A DNA stretch of 64,000 nt, from the NCBI RefSeq assembly GCF_001541095.1, contig NZ_LMXH01000001.1, positions 2,235,930 through 2,299,929 of the forward strand, written 5' to 3'. Under the pieces are notes generated by a model that had not been told where the DNA came from, did not search any database, and was given only the letters and a program-made list of their open reading frames with translations. The position numbers and the translations under genes are program-made. The DNA comes from Paenibacillus sp. FJAT-26967. Its GTDB lineage: Bacteria > Bacillota > Bacilli > Paenibacillales > NBRC-103111. This document shows positions 17,168 to 25,441 of this stretch, one piece after another. Numbering within the stretch: position 1 is the stretch's first letter; every line of letters starts with the position of its first letter.

Positions 17168-17474
17168 ATGAAAATATGGCGGATTGGCGGGACAAGAAAA
17201 AGCAGGCACAGTTCTCAGGTTGCCAGTAGTTTATGGACCGAATGACCCTCAACATCGTTTTTTTAATTATTTAAAGCGTATGGAAGACAAACGGCCCTTC
17301 ATTTTTTTGGAAGAAGGATTTTCAAATTTCAGATGGACATATGGTTATGTAGAAGATGCAGCACCAGCAATTAGCTGTAACGTTGAATGGGAACGAATTA
17401 ATCCTAAAAATTATAATAAAGATGATTTTAACTACATAATTGAAGATGAGATAGATAAGCAAATAACTAAATAA
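17168..17474 (+). pseudogene. Decayed NAD-dependent epimerase/dehydratase gene
   Basis: ATG 17168, behind AGAGGGAG, encodes MKIWRIGGTR, the start of an SDR-type epimerase (usual form MKILVIGGTRFIG). The frame then fails, and after a large internal deletion the middle of the protein resumes in another frame from ~17199: TVLRLPVVYGPNDPQHRFFN, then FSNFRWTYGYVEDAA, the substrate-binding segment of the same family. Only ~100 of ~300 residues are left, and both the Rossmann core and the YxxxK site are absent. It is a clear pseudogene that kept its original start. Confidence 0.75.
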
Positions 17475-17586
17475 CGAAATTTATGTATAGTCGCCTACTC
17501 GCCAGAATGCATTGCGTCAAATGTAATTCCTCGTCATAGTGAAAATGAGAAGTTTATTAAAGTAAGAAAAGGTGATCAATTTAGCG

Positions 17587-18753
17587 ATGGTACATATAAG
17601 GATTAAAAATAATACAACTATTGATTTTGAAATTAAAAGTGACCGGATCTGCGCCTGTGTTACAAGAATCCTTTTGGAAGAAGAAATTGATTCACTGGCA
17701 GTCATCTGTGACGATGTGGGTTACAAAACACCAAATTTCACGACATCCGGGATCTATTGTTTGCACGGAACGGCAAAGTTGGCCAATAACGAAAATAAAT
17801 CATGGAGTGTCATCGTTAAAGTGATTAAACCGGACAGTGCGGAGAAGAATTTTGCAGAGCATCACAATTATTGGCGAAGGGAAGCTCATGTATTTAATTC
17901 CGGTATTTTGAACGAGCTGCCGGATTCTATAAAGGTTGCAAGATGCTTTTGGGTTGAAGAGTTACCTGACGAAACAATATGGATATGGATGGAGCATATC
18001 CAGGGCGAACATGCGGATACAGTGGAACATTTTTCCTTTATCGCAGGGCAGTTGGGCCGCTTTAATGCTGCCTATCTTACCGGAATTAACACATTACCCA
18101 AGTATGATTGGTTATGCAGTGCCTGGCTTAAATCATGGACGACAGCCAGCCGTCTATTTGCACCCCATGTTGATACAGATGTGGAAGGATTATCTGACGA
18201 TCATTATCCAACAATATGGGCTTGGTATCAGAAACTCATTAGGAAACTTGATTTTACCATTGAATCGCTCCAACGGCTGCCTCGTGTATTGGCACATCAA
18301 GACTTGAGTCAAAAGAATATGTTCCTTACGGCAAAGGGCAACTCCACCTCTCAATTGGTGCTGATTGACTGGCAATTTCTGAGTATCTCAGGGATTGGAG
18401 AGGATCTGGGTAAGTTATTTGGGGTGAATATGAGTCTAGGGATCATTCAGCCTAATCAGTATGACGAATTTCAAAGATCATTATATACATCTTATTTGGA
18501 AGGACTGCGCAGCGCAGGTTGGCAGGGAGATGAGAAGTTAATGCGTTATGGATTTTATTTAAGTACGGCTTTAAGAAGTGTTTGGGAAGTTCCTCAATAC
18601 TTTTCCATATTGGCACAGCTGGACGCTGCTCCGCAAAACCATAATCTTAAAAATCAATTATATAGACTTGAAAGGATTCTGATGATTCAAAAAAACATGT
18701 ATTCGGAAGTTGAGTTACTGATGCCTGAGTTAGGGTTTTGCACCTTACAATAA
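17587..18753 (+). CDS. Phosphotransferase (APH/choline-kinase fold) family protein
   Basis: About 388 residues from ATG 17587, with AAAAGGTGA ending at 17575; a GTG at 17572 inside that site is the alternative. The kinase catalytic loop is VLAHQDLSQKNMFL (HxDxxxxN) and the DFG-like metal site is LVLIDWQFLSISGIGEDLGK. The N-terminal half contains VKVI and EHHNYWRREAHVF, which fit the ATP-lobe Lys and the following helix. Homologues are poorly characterised small-molecule kinases. It stands alone between a decayed epimerase and the glycan-use locus, with a long-loop terminator downstream. Confidence 0.8.
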   Translation: MVHIRIKNNTTIDFEIKSDRICACVTRILLEEEIDSLAVICDDVGYKTPNFTTSGIYCLHGTAKLANNENKSWSVIVKVIKPDSAEKNFAEHHNYWRREAHVFNSGILNELPDSIKVARCFWVEELPDETIWIWMEHIQGEHADTVEHFSFIAGQLGRFNAAYLTGINTLPKYDWLCSAWLKSWTTASRLFAPHVDTDVEGLSDDHYPTIWAWYQKLIRKLDFTIESLQRLPRVLAHQDLSQKNMFLTAKGNSTSQLVLIDWQFLSISGIGEDLGKLFGVNMSLGIIQPNQYDEFQRSLYTSYLEGLRSAGWQGDEKLMRYGFYLSTALRSVWEVPQYFSILAQLDAAPQNHNLKNQLYRLERILMIQKNMYSEVELLMPELGFCTLQ

Positions 18754-18840
18754 ACTGACGGGAAGTGGTAGCGGCATCCACATGAGCTCAAGGTGAAGGC
18801 CATCCGGCTGTAGGTATGAAATTCTGTACATGGATTACGT

Positions 18841-18921
18841 AAAAGAAGCCTCACTTTTGTTTGGGTGTTTGGGTGTTTGGTGGCGCCAACATTTTGATAA
18901 AGCAGGGCTTCTTTTGTTTTT
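18841..18921 (+). terminator. Long-loop terminator in the 18754-19226 gap
   Basis: AAAAGAAGCC (18841-18850) is the exact complement of GGCTTCTTTT (18906-18915), followed by GTTTTT. The loop holds direct repeats of TTTGGGTG. The remaining ~300 bases to 19226 hold no gene I can support; the minus strand has a short protein-like stretch broken by stops. Confidence 0.65.
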
Positions 18922-19226
18922 AAAAATGGAAAGGGAAAACCGAAAACGAGACAAGCCGGATGATTCCGGAGAAGCGTAAGTGCTTGCCTTTGAGCAGCTT
19001 CTCAGATCAGTCTACAAAATCTTGAAGACTAATAGGCAGCCCTTTTGTTACAAGCGACATATCGCCTCGTCAAACAAAGCTGCTTGCTTGCACGCTTCCT
19101 CTGTTACAGCTGTTTTCTCATAATGATCATAAATATATTAGATATCCGCGCTCCCGGCCATCGCCTATAATCTAATCAAGAACCGGTTCACAATACGATA
19201 TATAGCAGAAAAAGGGAGGTCATACC

Positions 19227-20513
19227 ATGAGAAAGTCTTCGATTACGCTCCTTGTCGGGCTGATGGCAATGACAACGGCGCTGTCAGGCTGCGGCGGCAA
19301 CAACGGTAATGTGCAAGATAGCGGTCAAGGCAGTAGTAAAGAAACTGCCGGCAAGGTGAAAGTGCGCCTCGCCTATTGGAACAAAGAAGACAGCGTTAAG
19401 ACTCTGCTTGCGCTTGTCGAGGAAAAACTGCCTAATATTGAACTGGAATATCAGTTTATTGATAACAAGCAGTATGACAATATTATTGCGACCCAGCTTG
19501 CAGCGGGTTCTGGACCGGATATTGTGTCCGTAAGCCCGGCGGCAAGCACCAAGTATGCCAAGCTTGGTTACCTGCAGGATATCTCTACGCTCGCTGACCG
19601 CTATAACGATGGTGGAAAGAACGTGTATTCCGTAGACGGAAAATTGTATGCGATTCCAGGAATCAGCTGGTTTGAAGGCATCTTCTATAACGTCGATATT
19701 TTCGAGAAATACGGGTTGAATCCGCCTACGACCTTCGCGGAGGAAATGGCGCTGCACAAAGCCTTGAAGGATAAAGGCTTAAAGCCGCAAGCGATGGGTG
19801 CCAAATCGTGGGAGCCGATGATGAAGTCGTCTATGGGCTACGTTATGAACGAGTTCCTTGCCAAGCCGGAAAACAAAAACTTCGACGTGCAGTTCGGCCA
19901 AGGAGAGAAAAAGCTGGCGGATAGTTGGGCCCCTGCGGTCGAGCAGTGGTCAGCTCTTATTAAGGACGGCTATCTGAACGAAGAAATGCTCGGTATCGAC
20001 TACGATCAGGCACTGGATGAATTCGCTACAGGCAAAGCGGCGATGTGGGAGTCCGGTCCGTGGGCGATGGAAGCGATCAAGAAGAAAAATCCGAACATCA
20101 AGATCAACATGTTTCCGTTCTACGGTTCGCAGCCAGGACCTGGCTGGCTGATAGGCGGCCCTGGCGTCGGCTTCGCAGCGAGCAGCAAATCCAAGAATGC
20201 GGAAGCGGTTATGAAGGTGCTCGATCTGATCTCGACTCCGGAAGGCCAGCAGGCGTTCTGGAACGATAACAAGGGCGGCAGCAGTTATCTTAAAGGCGTT
20301 GAATTCGAGATGCCTGCGGAATACGAGGGTGTGAAGGAAACGGTTAAAGCGGGCAATGTGTATGCACCATGGAACAACTGGGGTGACAATGCGCAAGCGC
20401 TGATCGAGGAATACGGCAAACGGCTCCAGGAGGTGCTTGGCGGCGGCAGCTCCATCGGCGATGCACTCAAAGGCACGGACGAGAAACGCACCGAACTGAG
20501 TGCAGGCTCCTAG
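19227..20513 (+). CDS. Sugar ABC transporter substrate-binding lipoprotein
   Basis: A 428-residue lipoprotein: signal peptide with lipobox LSGC (Cys22), a short Gly/Asn/Ser linker, then a family 1 extracellular solute-binding fold (VRLAYWNKED, LAAGSGPDIVSV, FATGKAAMWESGPWAM). It would be anchored outside the membrane and deliver an oligosaccharide to the two permeases downstream. AAAGGGAGG precedes the ATG. A TATAAT (19166-19171) lies upstream without a good -35, as might be expected for an activator-dependent promoter. No ATPase is encoded nearby, so a shared MsmX-type ATPase is probably used. The GH89 gene in the same operon suggests alpha-GlcNAc-containing glycans as cargo. Confidence 0.9.
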   Translation: MRKSSITLLVGLMAMTTALSGCGGNNGNVQDSGQGSSKETAGKVKVRLAYWNKEDSVKTLLALVEEKLPNIELEYQFIDNKQYDNIIATQLAAGSGPDIVSVSPAASTKYAKLGYLQDISTLADRYNDGGKNVYSVDGKLYAIPGISWFEGIFYNVDIFEKYGLNPPTTFAEEMALHKALKDKGLKPQAMGAKSWEPMMKSSMGYVMNEFLAKPENKNFDVQFGQGEKKLADSWAPAVEQWSALIKDGYLNEEMLGIDYDQALDEFATGKAAMWESGPWAMEAIKKKNPNIKINMFPFYGSQPGPGWLIGGPGVGFAASSKSKNAEAVMKVLDLISTPEGQQAFWNDNKGGSSYLKGVEFEMPAEYEGVKETVKAGNVYAPWNNWGDNAQALIEEYGKRLQEVLGGGSSIGDALKGTDEKRTELSAGS

Positions 20514-20573
20514 CCTTCCGCACACGCGGTTTGTAACATTCATGTGACGATACTTATTCATAACACCAATCAT

Positions 20574-20606
20574 ACGGCAGCGCTTAACCGGCGGCTGCCG
20601 TCTATT
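20574..20606 (+). terminator. Intra-operon hairpin (attenuator) between binding protein and permease genes
   Basis: Perfect 8-bp stem ACGGCAGC (20574-20581) / GCTGCCGT (20594-20601) followed by CTATTTT. The T-tract is weak, so it may act as a partial terminator or mRNA-stabilising hairpin that lets the binding protein be made in excess. Confidence 0.55.
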
Positions 20607-20633
20607 TTGCCAAGAAAGGTCGGTAAGGCCGTG

Positions 20634-21524
20634 ATGAATAAACGAACGTGGAAACGCGAACTGAACTATAGCTTGTTCATCGTACCAGCGCTTCTCTTCT
20701 ATGTACTCTTTACCGTATACCCGTTCCTGTCCATGTTTTATTACAGCGTAACGGATTATACGGTCCGTAAAATATCGGACTTGTCCTTCGTCGGCTTGGA
20801 CAATTACAAGCATTTGTTCAGCAGCAATCTGCTGCGTACCGGATTGAAAAACTCCATTCTTTATGCCTTGCTTATGACCGTATTCCAAACGGCGCTTGGT
20901 CTTGTACTCGCGGTCTTCCTGGACCGGAAGTTCGCGACGCGCAATCTGCTGCGCTCGGTCTTCTTTATGCCGGCCGTCTTTAGTCCTCTGATTGTCGGGT
21001 TTCTCTGGGGGTATTTGATGTCTACCTCCGATTACGGGCTGATCAATCAGGGCCTTACGGCACTGGGGCTCAGCAAAATCAACTTCCTGGGCGATAAAGA
21101 CATCGCGCTGTATTCCATTGTATTTACGCAATTATGGCAATGGACCGGTTGGGCGATGGTTATTTTCCTCGCGAATCTGCAAAGTATCCCGAAGGATCTC
21201 TATGAGGCGGCGGATATTGATGGAGCCAGCCGTTGGAAGCAGTTCTGGCGCGTGACGCTGCCGCTCATGCAGCCGTCGGTCAATGTTGTGACGGTTACGG
21301 CGATGATCGGAGGGCTGAAGGTGTTTGACATTATTCTGGCCTTGACGGACGGCGGACCGGGCAATGCCACGCAGACGATTATGACCGCTTATATCAAAAC
21401 CTCGTTTAATGAGGGCTTCTATAATCGGGGCGCGGCGTTCGGCGTTGTGTTCTTCGGCATCGTCATGGTCATTACGCTTGTTATGATGCGTTATCTAAGC
21501 AAGTGGGGGGAGAAAATACGATGA
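20634..21524 (+). CDS. Sugar ABC transporter permease (MalF/UgpA type)
   Basis: About 296 residues from ATG 20634 (MNKRTWKRELNYSLFIVPAL), which gives the usual family length; the frame is open further upstream but without a ribosome binding site. Six membrane segments and the conserved ATPase-coupling loop EAADIDGASRWKQFWRVTLP are visible. It pairs with the permease downstream to form the transmembrane channel for the lipoprotein at 19227. Its stop overlaps the next start (ATGA at 21521). Confidence 0.9.
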   Translation: MNKRTWKRELNYSLFIVPALLFYVLFTVYPFLSMFYYSVTDYTVRKISDLSFVGLDNYKHLFSSNLLRTGLKNSILYALLMTVFQTALGLVLAVFLDRKFATRNLLRSVFFMPAVFSPLIVGFLWGYLMSTSDYGLINQGLTALGLSKINFLGDKDIALYSIVFTQLWQWTGWAMVIFLANLQSIPKDLYEAADIDGASRWKQFWRVTLPLMQPSVNVVTVTAMIGGLKVFDIILALTDGGPGNATQTIMTAYIKTSFNEGFYNRGAAFGVVFFGIVMVITLVMMRYLSKWGEKIR

Positions 21525-22375
21525 CTACGATGACTAACGCAAAGAAACGACAGTTCTACCGCTACCCCTGGATGATGGAAGCGATCCTGATTCTGCTTGC
21601 AGCAGCCGTATTTATTCCGATTTATTATCTGATTGTGACGACGTTTAAAACGCCGGACGAAGCCGCGCTCCATCCGCTGTCGCTGCCTGCGAGTCTTGAT
21701 TTCGGCAATTACGCCGCGGCCTGGAAAGCGATGGACTACCCTCGCGTGCTGGCGAACACGGTAATCGTCACGGTGGCATCCGTGACCAGCATCGTTATAT
21801 TCTCCGCGATGGCGGCCTATGGACTGGCACGACGCTCGCACAGACTGCACCGGATTATATTTTACTTGTTCCTTGCCGGACTGATGGTTCCGTTTCAAAT
21901 GGGGCTTGTTAGTCTATACAAGCTGATCAATGGGCTTGGCTTGATGGATACGCTGCTCGCCGTGATCTTCGTTAATATCGGCAGCGGCTGTACGATTGCG
22001 ATCTTCTTGTTCCATAGCTTCATTCAATCTTCAGTGCCGCTGGAACTGGAGGAGTCGGCATTCATGGACGGCTGTTCGGTGCCGAAGACATTCTGGCTGA
22101 TCGCGTTCCCGCTGCTGAAGCCCGTCATTGCGACGGTTGCGATCGTAACGACTTTGAATGTATGGAACGACTTCATGAACCCGTTGTTATTCCTGCAATC
22201 CAGAGAGAATAATGTGATCCTGCTCGAAGTATTCCGCAATATCGGCCAGTTCTCGGTCGACTGGACGAGCTTGTTCCCGATGCTGCTGCTTGGCATTGCG
22301 CCACTCATGGCGTTCTATCTGTTCATGCAGAAATATATGATCAAAGGCGTTGCGGCGGGAGCGCTAAAAGGATGA
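21521..22375 (+). CDS. Sugar ABC transporter permease (MalG type)
   Basis: About 284 residues from ATG 21521, which overlaps the previous stop and has GGGGGAG at 21506-21512. Six hydrophobic segments and the coupling loop LEESAFMDGCSVPKTFWLIA followed by FPLLKP are clear; the first residue pattern is EES rather than EAA, a known variant. It forms the importer with the preceding permease. The GH89 gene follows in overlapping fashion. Confidence 0.9.
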   Translation: MTTMTNAKKRQFYRYPWMMEAILILLAAAVFIPIYYLIVTTFKTPDEAALHPLSLPASLDFGNYAAAWKAMDYPRVLANTVIVTVASVTSIVIFSAMAAYGLARRSHRLHRIIFYLFLAGLMVPFQMGLVSLYKLINGLGLMDTLLAVIFVNIGSGCTIAIFLFHSFIQSSVPLELEESAFMDGCSVPKTFWLIAFPLLKPVIATVAIVTTLNVWNDFMNPLLFLQSRENNVILLEVFRNIGQFSVDWTSLFPMLLLGIAPLMAFYLFMQKYMIKGVAAGALKG

Positions 22376-22389
22376 GCGGGGGAGAGAAA

Positions 22390-24510
22390 ATGGGAATGGA
22401 AGAAGCGGGACGAGCGGTTCGTGCTGTCCAAGCACTGATGGTTCGTACAATCGGGGCTGAGCTTGCGAATAGCTTTACTCTTAAAGTCATAACGGCCAGT
22501 CAAGATGTCGAACGGTTTGAGATTGAGACTTCGGATGCGGGCCTGATCGAAATCAGAGGCAATACGGTATCCGCTTTGGCGGCCGGTTTTCATTGGTATC
22601 TCAAGCACGTAGGCGGCGTACATGTATCCTGGTGCGGAAGCCGCATTGACCTGAAGAAGCCCCTTCCGGCACCGGGGAGTATAATCTGCCAATCTTCCCC
22701 GTATCATTACCGCTACAACTTGAATTACTGCACCTATTCCTACTCCATGGCGTTCTGGTCATGGGAGCGCTGGGAGTGTGAACTCGACTGGATGGCGCTC
22801 AGTGGAATCAATCTGATGCTGAGTCTGGTCGGACAGGAGACGGTTTGGCGGAATACGCTCGTTCGTCTTGGATATACCGAAGCGGAGGCGGCGGCTGAAA
22901 TTTGCGGTCCGGCCTTCTTTGCCTGGCAGTGGATGCAGAATCTGACTGGCTGGGGCGGGCCGCTGCCTGGCAGCTGGTTCGAAGATCGCAAGGAGCTTGC
23001 AAGACGGATTCATGAGCGGATGCGGGAGCTTGGCATTGAGCCTGTCGTGCCCGGGTATAGCGGCATGGTTCCGGCTGAATATGGCAAGCGGATCGCCTCT
23101 GGCGGAAGAATGCCGCTGGACCAGGGGCTGTGGTGCGGCTTCCGGCGGCCTTCGCTGCTGCTGCCCGAATCGCCGGCCTTCGGAGAGATCGCCAAGATTT
23201 TCTATGAGGAGCAGGAAAATCTAACGGGATCACGCATCCGTTATTACAGTATGGATCCTTTCCATGAAGGGGGAAGTTCCGAGGGTGTCGATCTTCGCAG
23301 CTTTGCCAAGGGTGTCGAGCAGCATATGCTTAACAGTAATCCGGCAGCGGTATGGGTGTTTCAGGCATGGGAAGGTAACCCGAAACGCGAATTGCTGCAG
23401 GCTGTAGACCGTGAACATGCGCTCGTGCTTGATCTATGGTGCGAATCCAAGCCGGCATGGACAAGTACGGAGGCTTTTCAGGGCGTTCCTTGGGTGTGGT
23501 GCATGATCCAGAATTATGGCGGCAAAAATGGCCTGTTCGGAAATTTGCACACAATTGCAAATGCCCCGATTGCCGCGCTGAACGATCCGGCAGGCGGCAT
23601 CATGTCGGGAATCGGCATGGCGATGGAAGGCATCGGCACGAATCCTGTCATGTATGACCTGCTTACGGATATGATGTGGCGGACCGAAGCACCGGACATT
23701 GGAGATTGGCTCCAAGGATATATTCAACGCCGCTACGGCAGCGCACCGAATGAGGCGATGCAGGCATGGCAGCTGCTGACCGCAAGCGTCTACGATGCGC
23801 AGACTGTGCAGCAGGGTGCGGCTGAATCGCTTTTGTGCGCCAGACCCGCGCCAGCCATTGCCAACGTATCGACCTGGGGGCCGAAGGAGCCGCATTACGA
23901 GACTTCGAAGGTTCGTGAAGCCTGTCACTTGCTGCTGGCAAGCCGGGAGGCATGTGGTACGTCGGACGGCTACCGCTATGATCTGGCCGATGTTGCCCGG
24001 CAAGCCGCCGCCGATAATTCGCGTGTGGTATACGCCGAAATTATGGAGGCTTATGAACTGGGAGATCTAGTTTCATTCGAGCGGGCAGCCGACCGGTTCC
24101 TGGCTTTGCTGGACGCGCAAGAGCAGTTGATGCGAACGCGCCCCGAGTTTCTGCTGGGCCGATGGCTGGAGGAAGCCAGAAGCCTCGGCAGAACAGAGCA
24201 AGAGCGGCAGTTGCTCGAATGGAACGCCCGTACTTTGGTGACGGTATGGGGACCGCGTGCATCCGCCACGGCGCTGCATGATTATGCTCACCGCGAATGG
24301 TCGGGGCTGTTGGAACGGTTTTATCGGCCGCGCTGGGTGCTTTACTTCGCCAGCCTGCGGAATGCACTGAAGAATGGCTGTGAGCCGGCAGCTATCGATT
24401 GGTTTGTCTGGGAAGCGGAGTGGACGCTGGAGACTGACCATTATCCTGCCCAGCCGGATGGCTGCGTGTATGAGGCGGCAGGGCGGGTACTGCGTCTTAT
24501 CGGCGTCTGA
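22390..24510 (+). CDS. Alpha-N-acetylglucosaminidase, GH89 (NAGLU family), cytosolic
   Basis: About 706 residues. ATG 22390 with GGGGGAG at 22378-22384 is preferred over the in-frame ATG 22372, which overlaps the permease stop. The sequence is NAGLU-like throughout: FHWYLKHVGGVHVSW of the N-terminal domain, then NYCTYSYSMAFWSWERWECE and the (beta/alpha)8 barrel. The acid/base Glu is E293 in MDPFHEGG and the nucleophile is probably E413 in GMAMEGIG, matching human E316 and E446 by context. The enzyme releases terminal alpha-linked GlcNAc. There is no signal peptide, so it would act on oligosaccharides already imported by the ABC system. It ends the operon before a terminator. Confidence 0.92.
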   Translation: MGMEEAGRAVRAVQALMVRTIGAELANSFTLKVITASQDVERFEIETSDAGLIEIRGNTVSALAAGFHWYLKHVGGVHVSWCGSRIDLKKPLPAPGSIICQSSPYHYRYNLNYCTYSYSMAFWSWERWECELDWMALSGINLMLSLVGQETVWRNTLVRLGYTEAEAAAEICGPAFFAWQWMQNLTGWGGPLPGSWFEDRKELARRIHERMRELGIEPVVPGYSGMVPAEYGKRIASGGRMPLDQGLWCGFRRPSLLLPESPAFGEIAKIFYEEQENLTGSRIRYYSMDPFHEGGSSEGVDLRSFAKGVEQHMLNSNPAAVWVFQAWEGNPKRELLQAVDREHALVLDLWCESKPAWTSTEAFQGVPWVWCMIQNYGGKNGLFGNLHTIANAPIAALNDPAGGIMSGIGMAMEGIGTNPVMYDLLTDMMWRTEAPDIGDWLQGYIQRRYGSAPNEAMQAWQLLTASVYDAQTVQQGAAESLLCARPAPAIANVSTWGPKEPHYETSKVREACHLLLASREACGTSDGYRYDLADVARQAAADNSRVVYAEIMEAYELGDLVSFERAADRFLALLDAQEQLMRTRPEFLLGRWLEEARSLGRTEQERQLLEWNARTLVTVWGPRASATALHDYAHREWSGLLERFYRPRWVLYFASLRNALKNGCEPAAIDWFVWEAEWTLETDHYPAQPDGCVYEAAGRVLRLIGV

Positions 24511-24551
24511 ATTACGACCAGACACCTTGACGCCGTAAAACCCGATGCAAT

Positions 24552-24588
24552 AAACAGTGTTCGGCACGTAAGCCGGAACACTGTTTTT
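24552..24588 (+). terminator. Terminator of the ABC/GH89 operon
   Basis: AAACAGTGTTCGGC (24552-24565) pairs with GCCGGAACACTGTTT (24572-24586, one bulged G), ending in TTTTT. Confidence 0.88.
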
Positions 24589-24643
24589 GCTATCCGACCG
24601 GATGTCGATTTTGGTAGAATAAAGTCGTAAAGGAGGAGGACGT

Positions 24644-25441
24644 ATGCTTCGCATGCTTGTGGCAGATGACGATCAGAATGAACGGGACGGAATCCGGTAT
24701 TTGATTGAGAAACACCGGCTGCCCATGGATATCGCGGAGGCGAGGAATGGAAAGCAAGCGCTTGCAATGCTTCAGGAGATGCAATTTGATGTGCTGCTGA
24801 CGGATATCCGGATGCCGTTCATGGACGGTTTACAGCTTGCTCAGGAGGCCCGCGACCTGAAGCCGGAGCTTCGAATCATTATTCTAAGCGGGCATGGCGA
24901 ATTCGAATACGCCCGCAGGGCGATTACGCTGCAGGTGAAGCACTACTTGCTTAAGCCTATAGAACCGGATGAATTTCTGGATGTCATGCGACTTCTGGCA
25001 ACTGACTTTGAGCCGCAGTCTTACAGCCCCCAGCCGTCTCAGCCGCAGCCGGTCAAGCGGTACACCGCTGCCGCCGAAGAGGATGCCGAACCGTCAGGTG
25101 CGGAGGAAGCGCACCGCAAGCGGGCGGTACATGAGGTTATCCGTCTGATCGAGCAGCAGTTTGACCGCGATCTGAGCCTGGATCAGCTGGCCCGGCATGT
25201 ACATCTGTCCGGCAGCTATCTCAGTCATATTTTCAAACGGACGACCGGCCAGAGCATCGTGAAATATATTAATCAACTTCGCATGGAGAAGGCGCAGGAG
25301 CTGCTCAATCAGAACAATTACAAAATCGTCGACGTATGCAGGATGGTCGGATTCGCAGATATGTCCTACTTCGGGGCGATGTTCAAAAACCACTTCGGCA
25401 TGACGCCTGCTCAATACCGGGAGAAGGTGCGCTCATCTTGA
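24644..25441 (+). CDS. YesN-type response regulator with AraC DNA-binding domain
   Basis: A 265-residue protein; ATG 24644 with AAGGAGGAGG. It has an N-terminal receiver domain with the acidic pocket ADDD (8-10), phosphoacceptor D54 in LLTDIRMPFMDG and the conserved Lys in YLLKPIEP. A Pro/Gln-rich linker (~122-150) is followed by an AraC/XylS double HTH (LSLDQLARHVHLSGSYLSHI and VCRMVGFADMSYFGAMFK). Its stop overlaps the start of the kinase gene. It probably activates the ABC/GH89 operon upstream and perhaps the lipoprotein/GH16 pair downstream. Confidence 0.93.
   Translation: MLRMLVADDDQNERDGIRYLIEKHRLPMDIAEARNGKQALAMLQEMQFDVLLTDIRMPFMDGLQLAQEARDLKPELRIIILSGHGEFEYARRAITLQVKHYLLKPIEPDEFLDVMRLLATDFEPQSYSPQPSQPQPVKRYTAAAEEDAEPSGAEEAHRKRAVHEVIRLIEQQFDRDLSLDQLARHVHLSGSYLSHIFKRTTGQSIVKYINQLRMEKAQELLNQNNYKIVDVCRMVGFADMSYFGAMFKNHFGMTPAQYREKVRSS

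Noticed and set aside
18855..18883. Repeated TTTGGGTG units
   Set aside because: They are only 2-3 copies inside the loop of a terminator hairpin, not a CRISPR or meaningful tandem array.
19950..21131. A 393-codon minus-strand open frame across the substrate-binding protein and permease genes
   Set aside because: It is fully opposite two clear coding genes, is rich in Arg and His as expected of a shadow frame, and has no recognisable family.
24073..24654. A 193-codon minus-strand frame opposite the end of GH89
   Set aside because: It runs through the terminator and the response-regulator leader and lacks any family signature.
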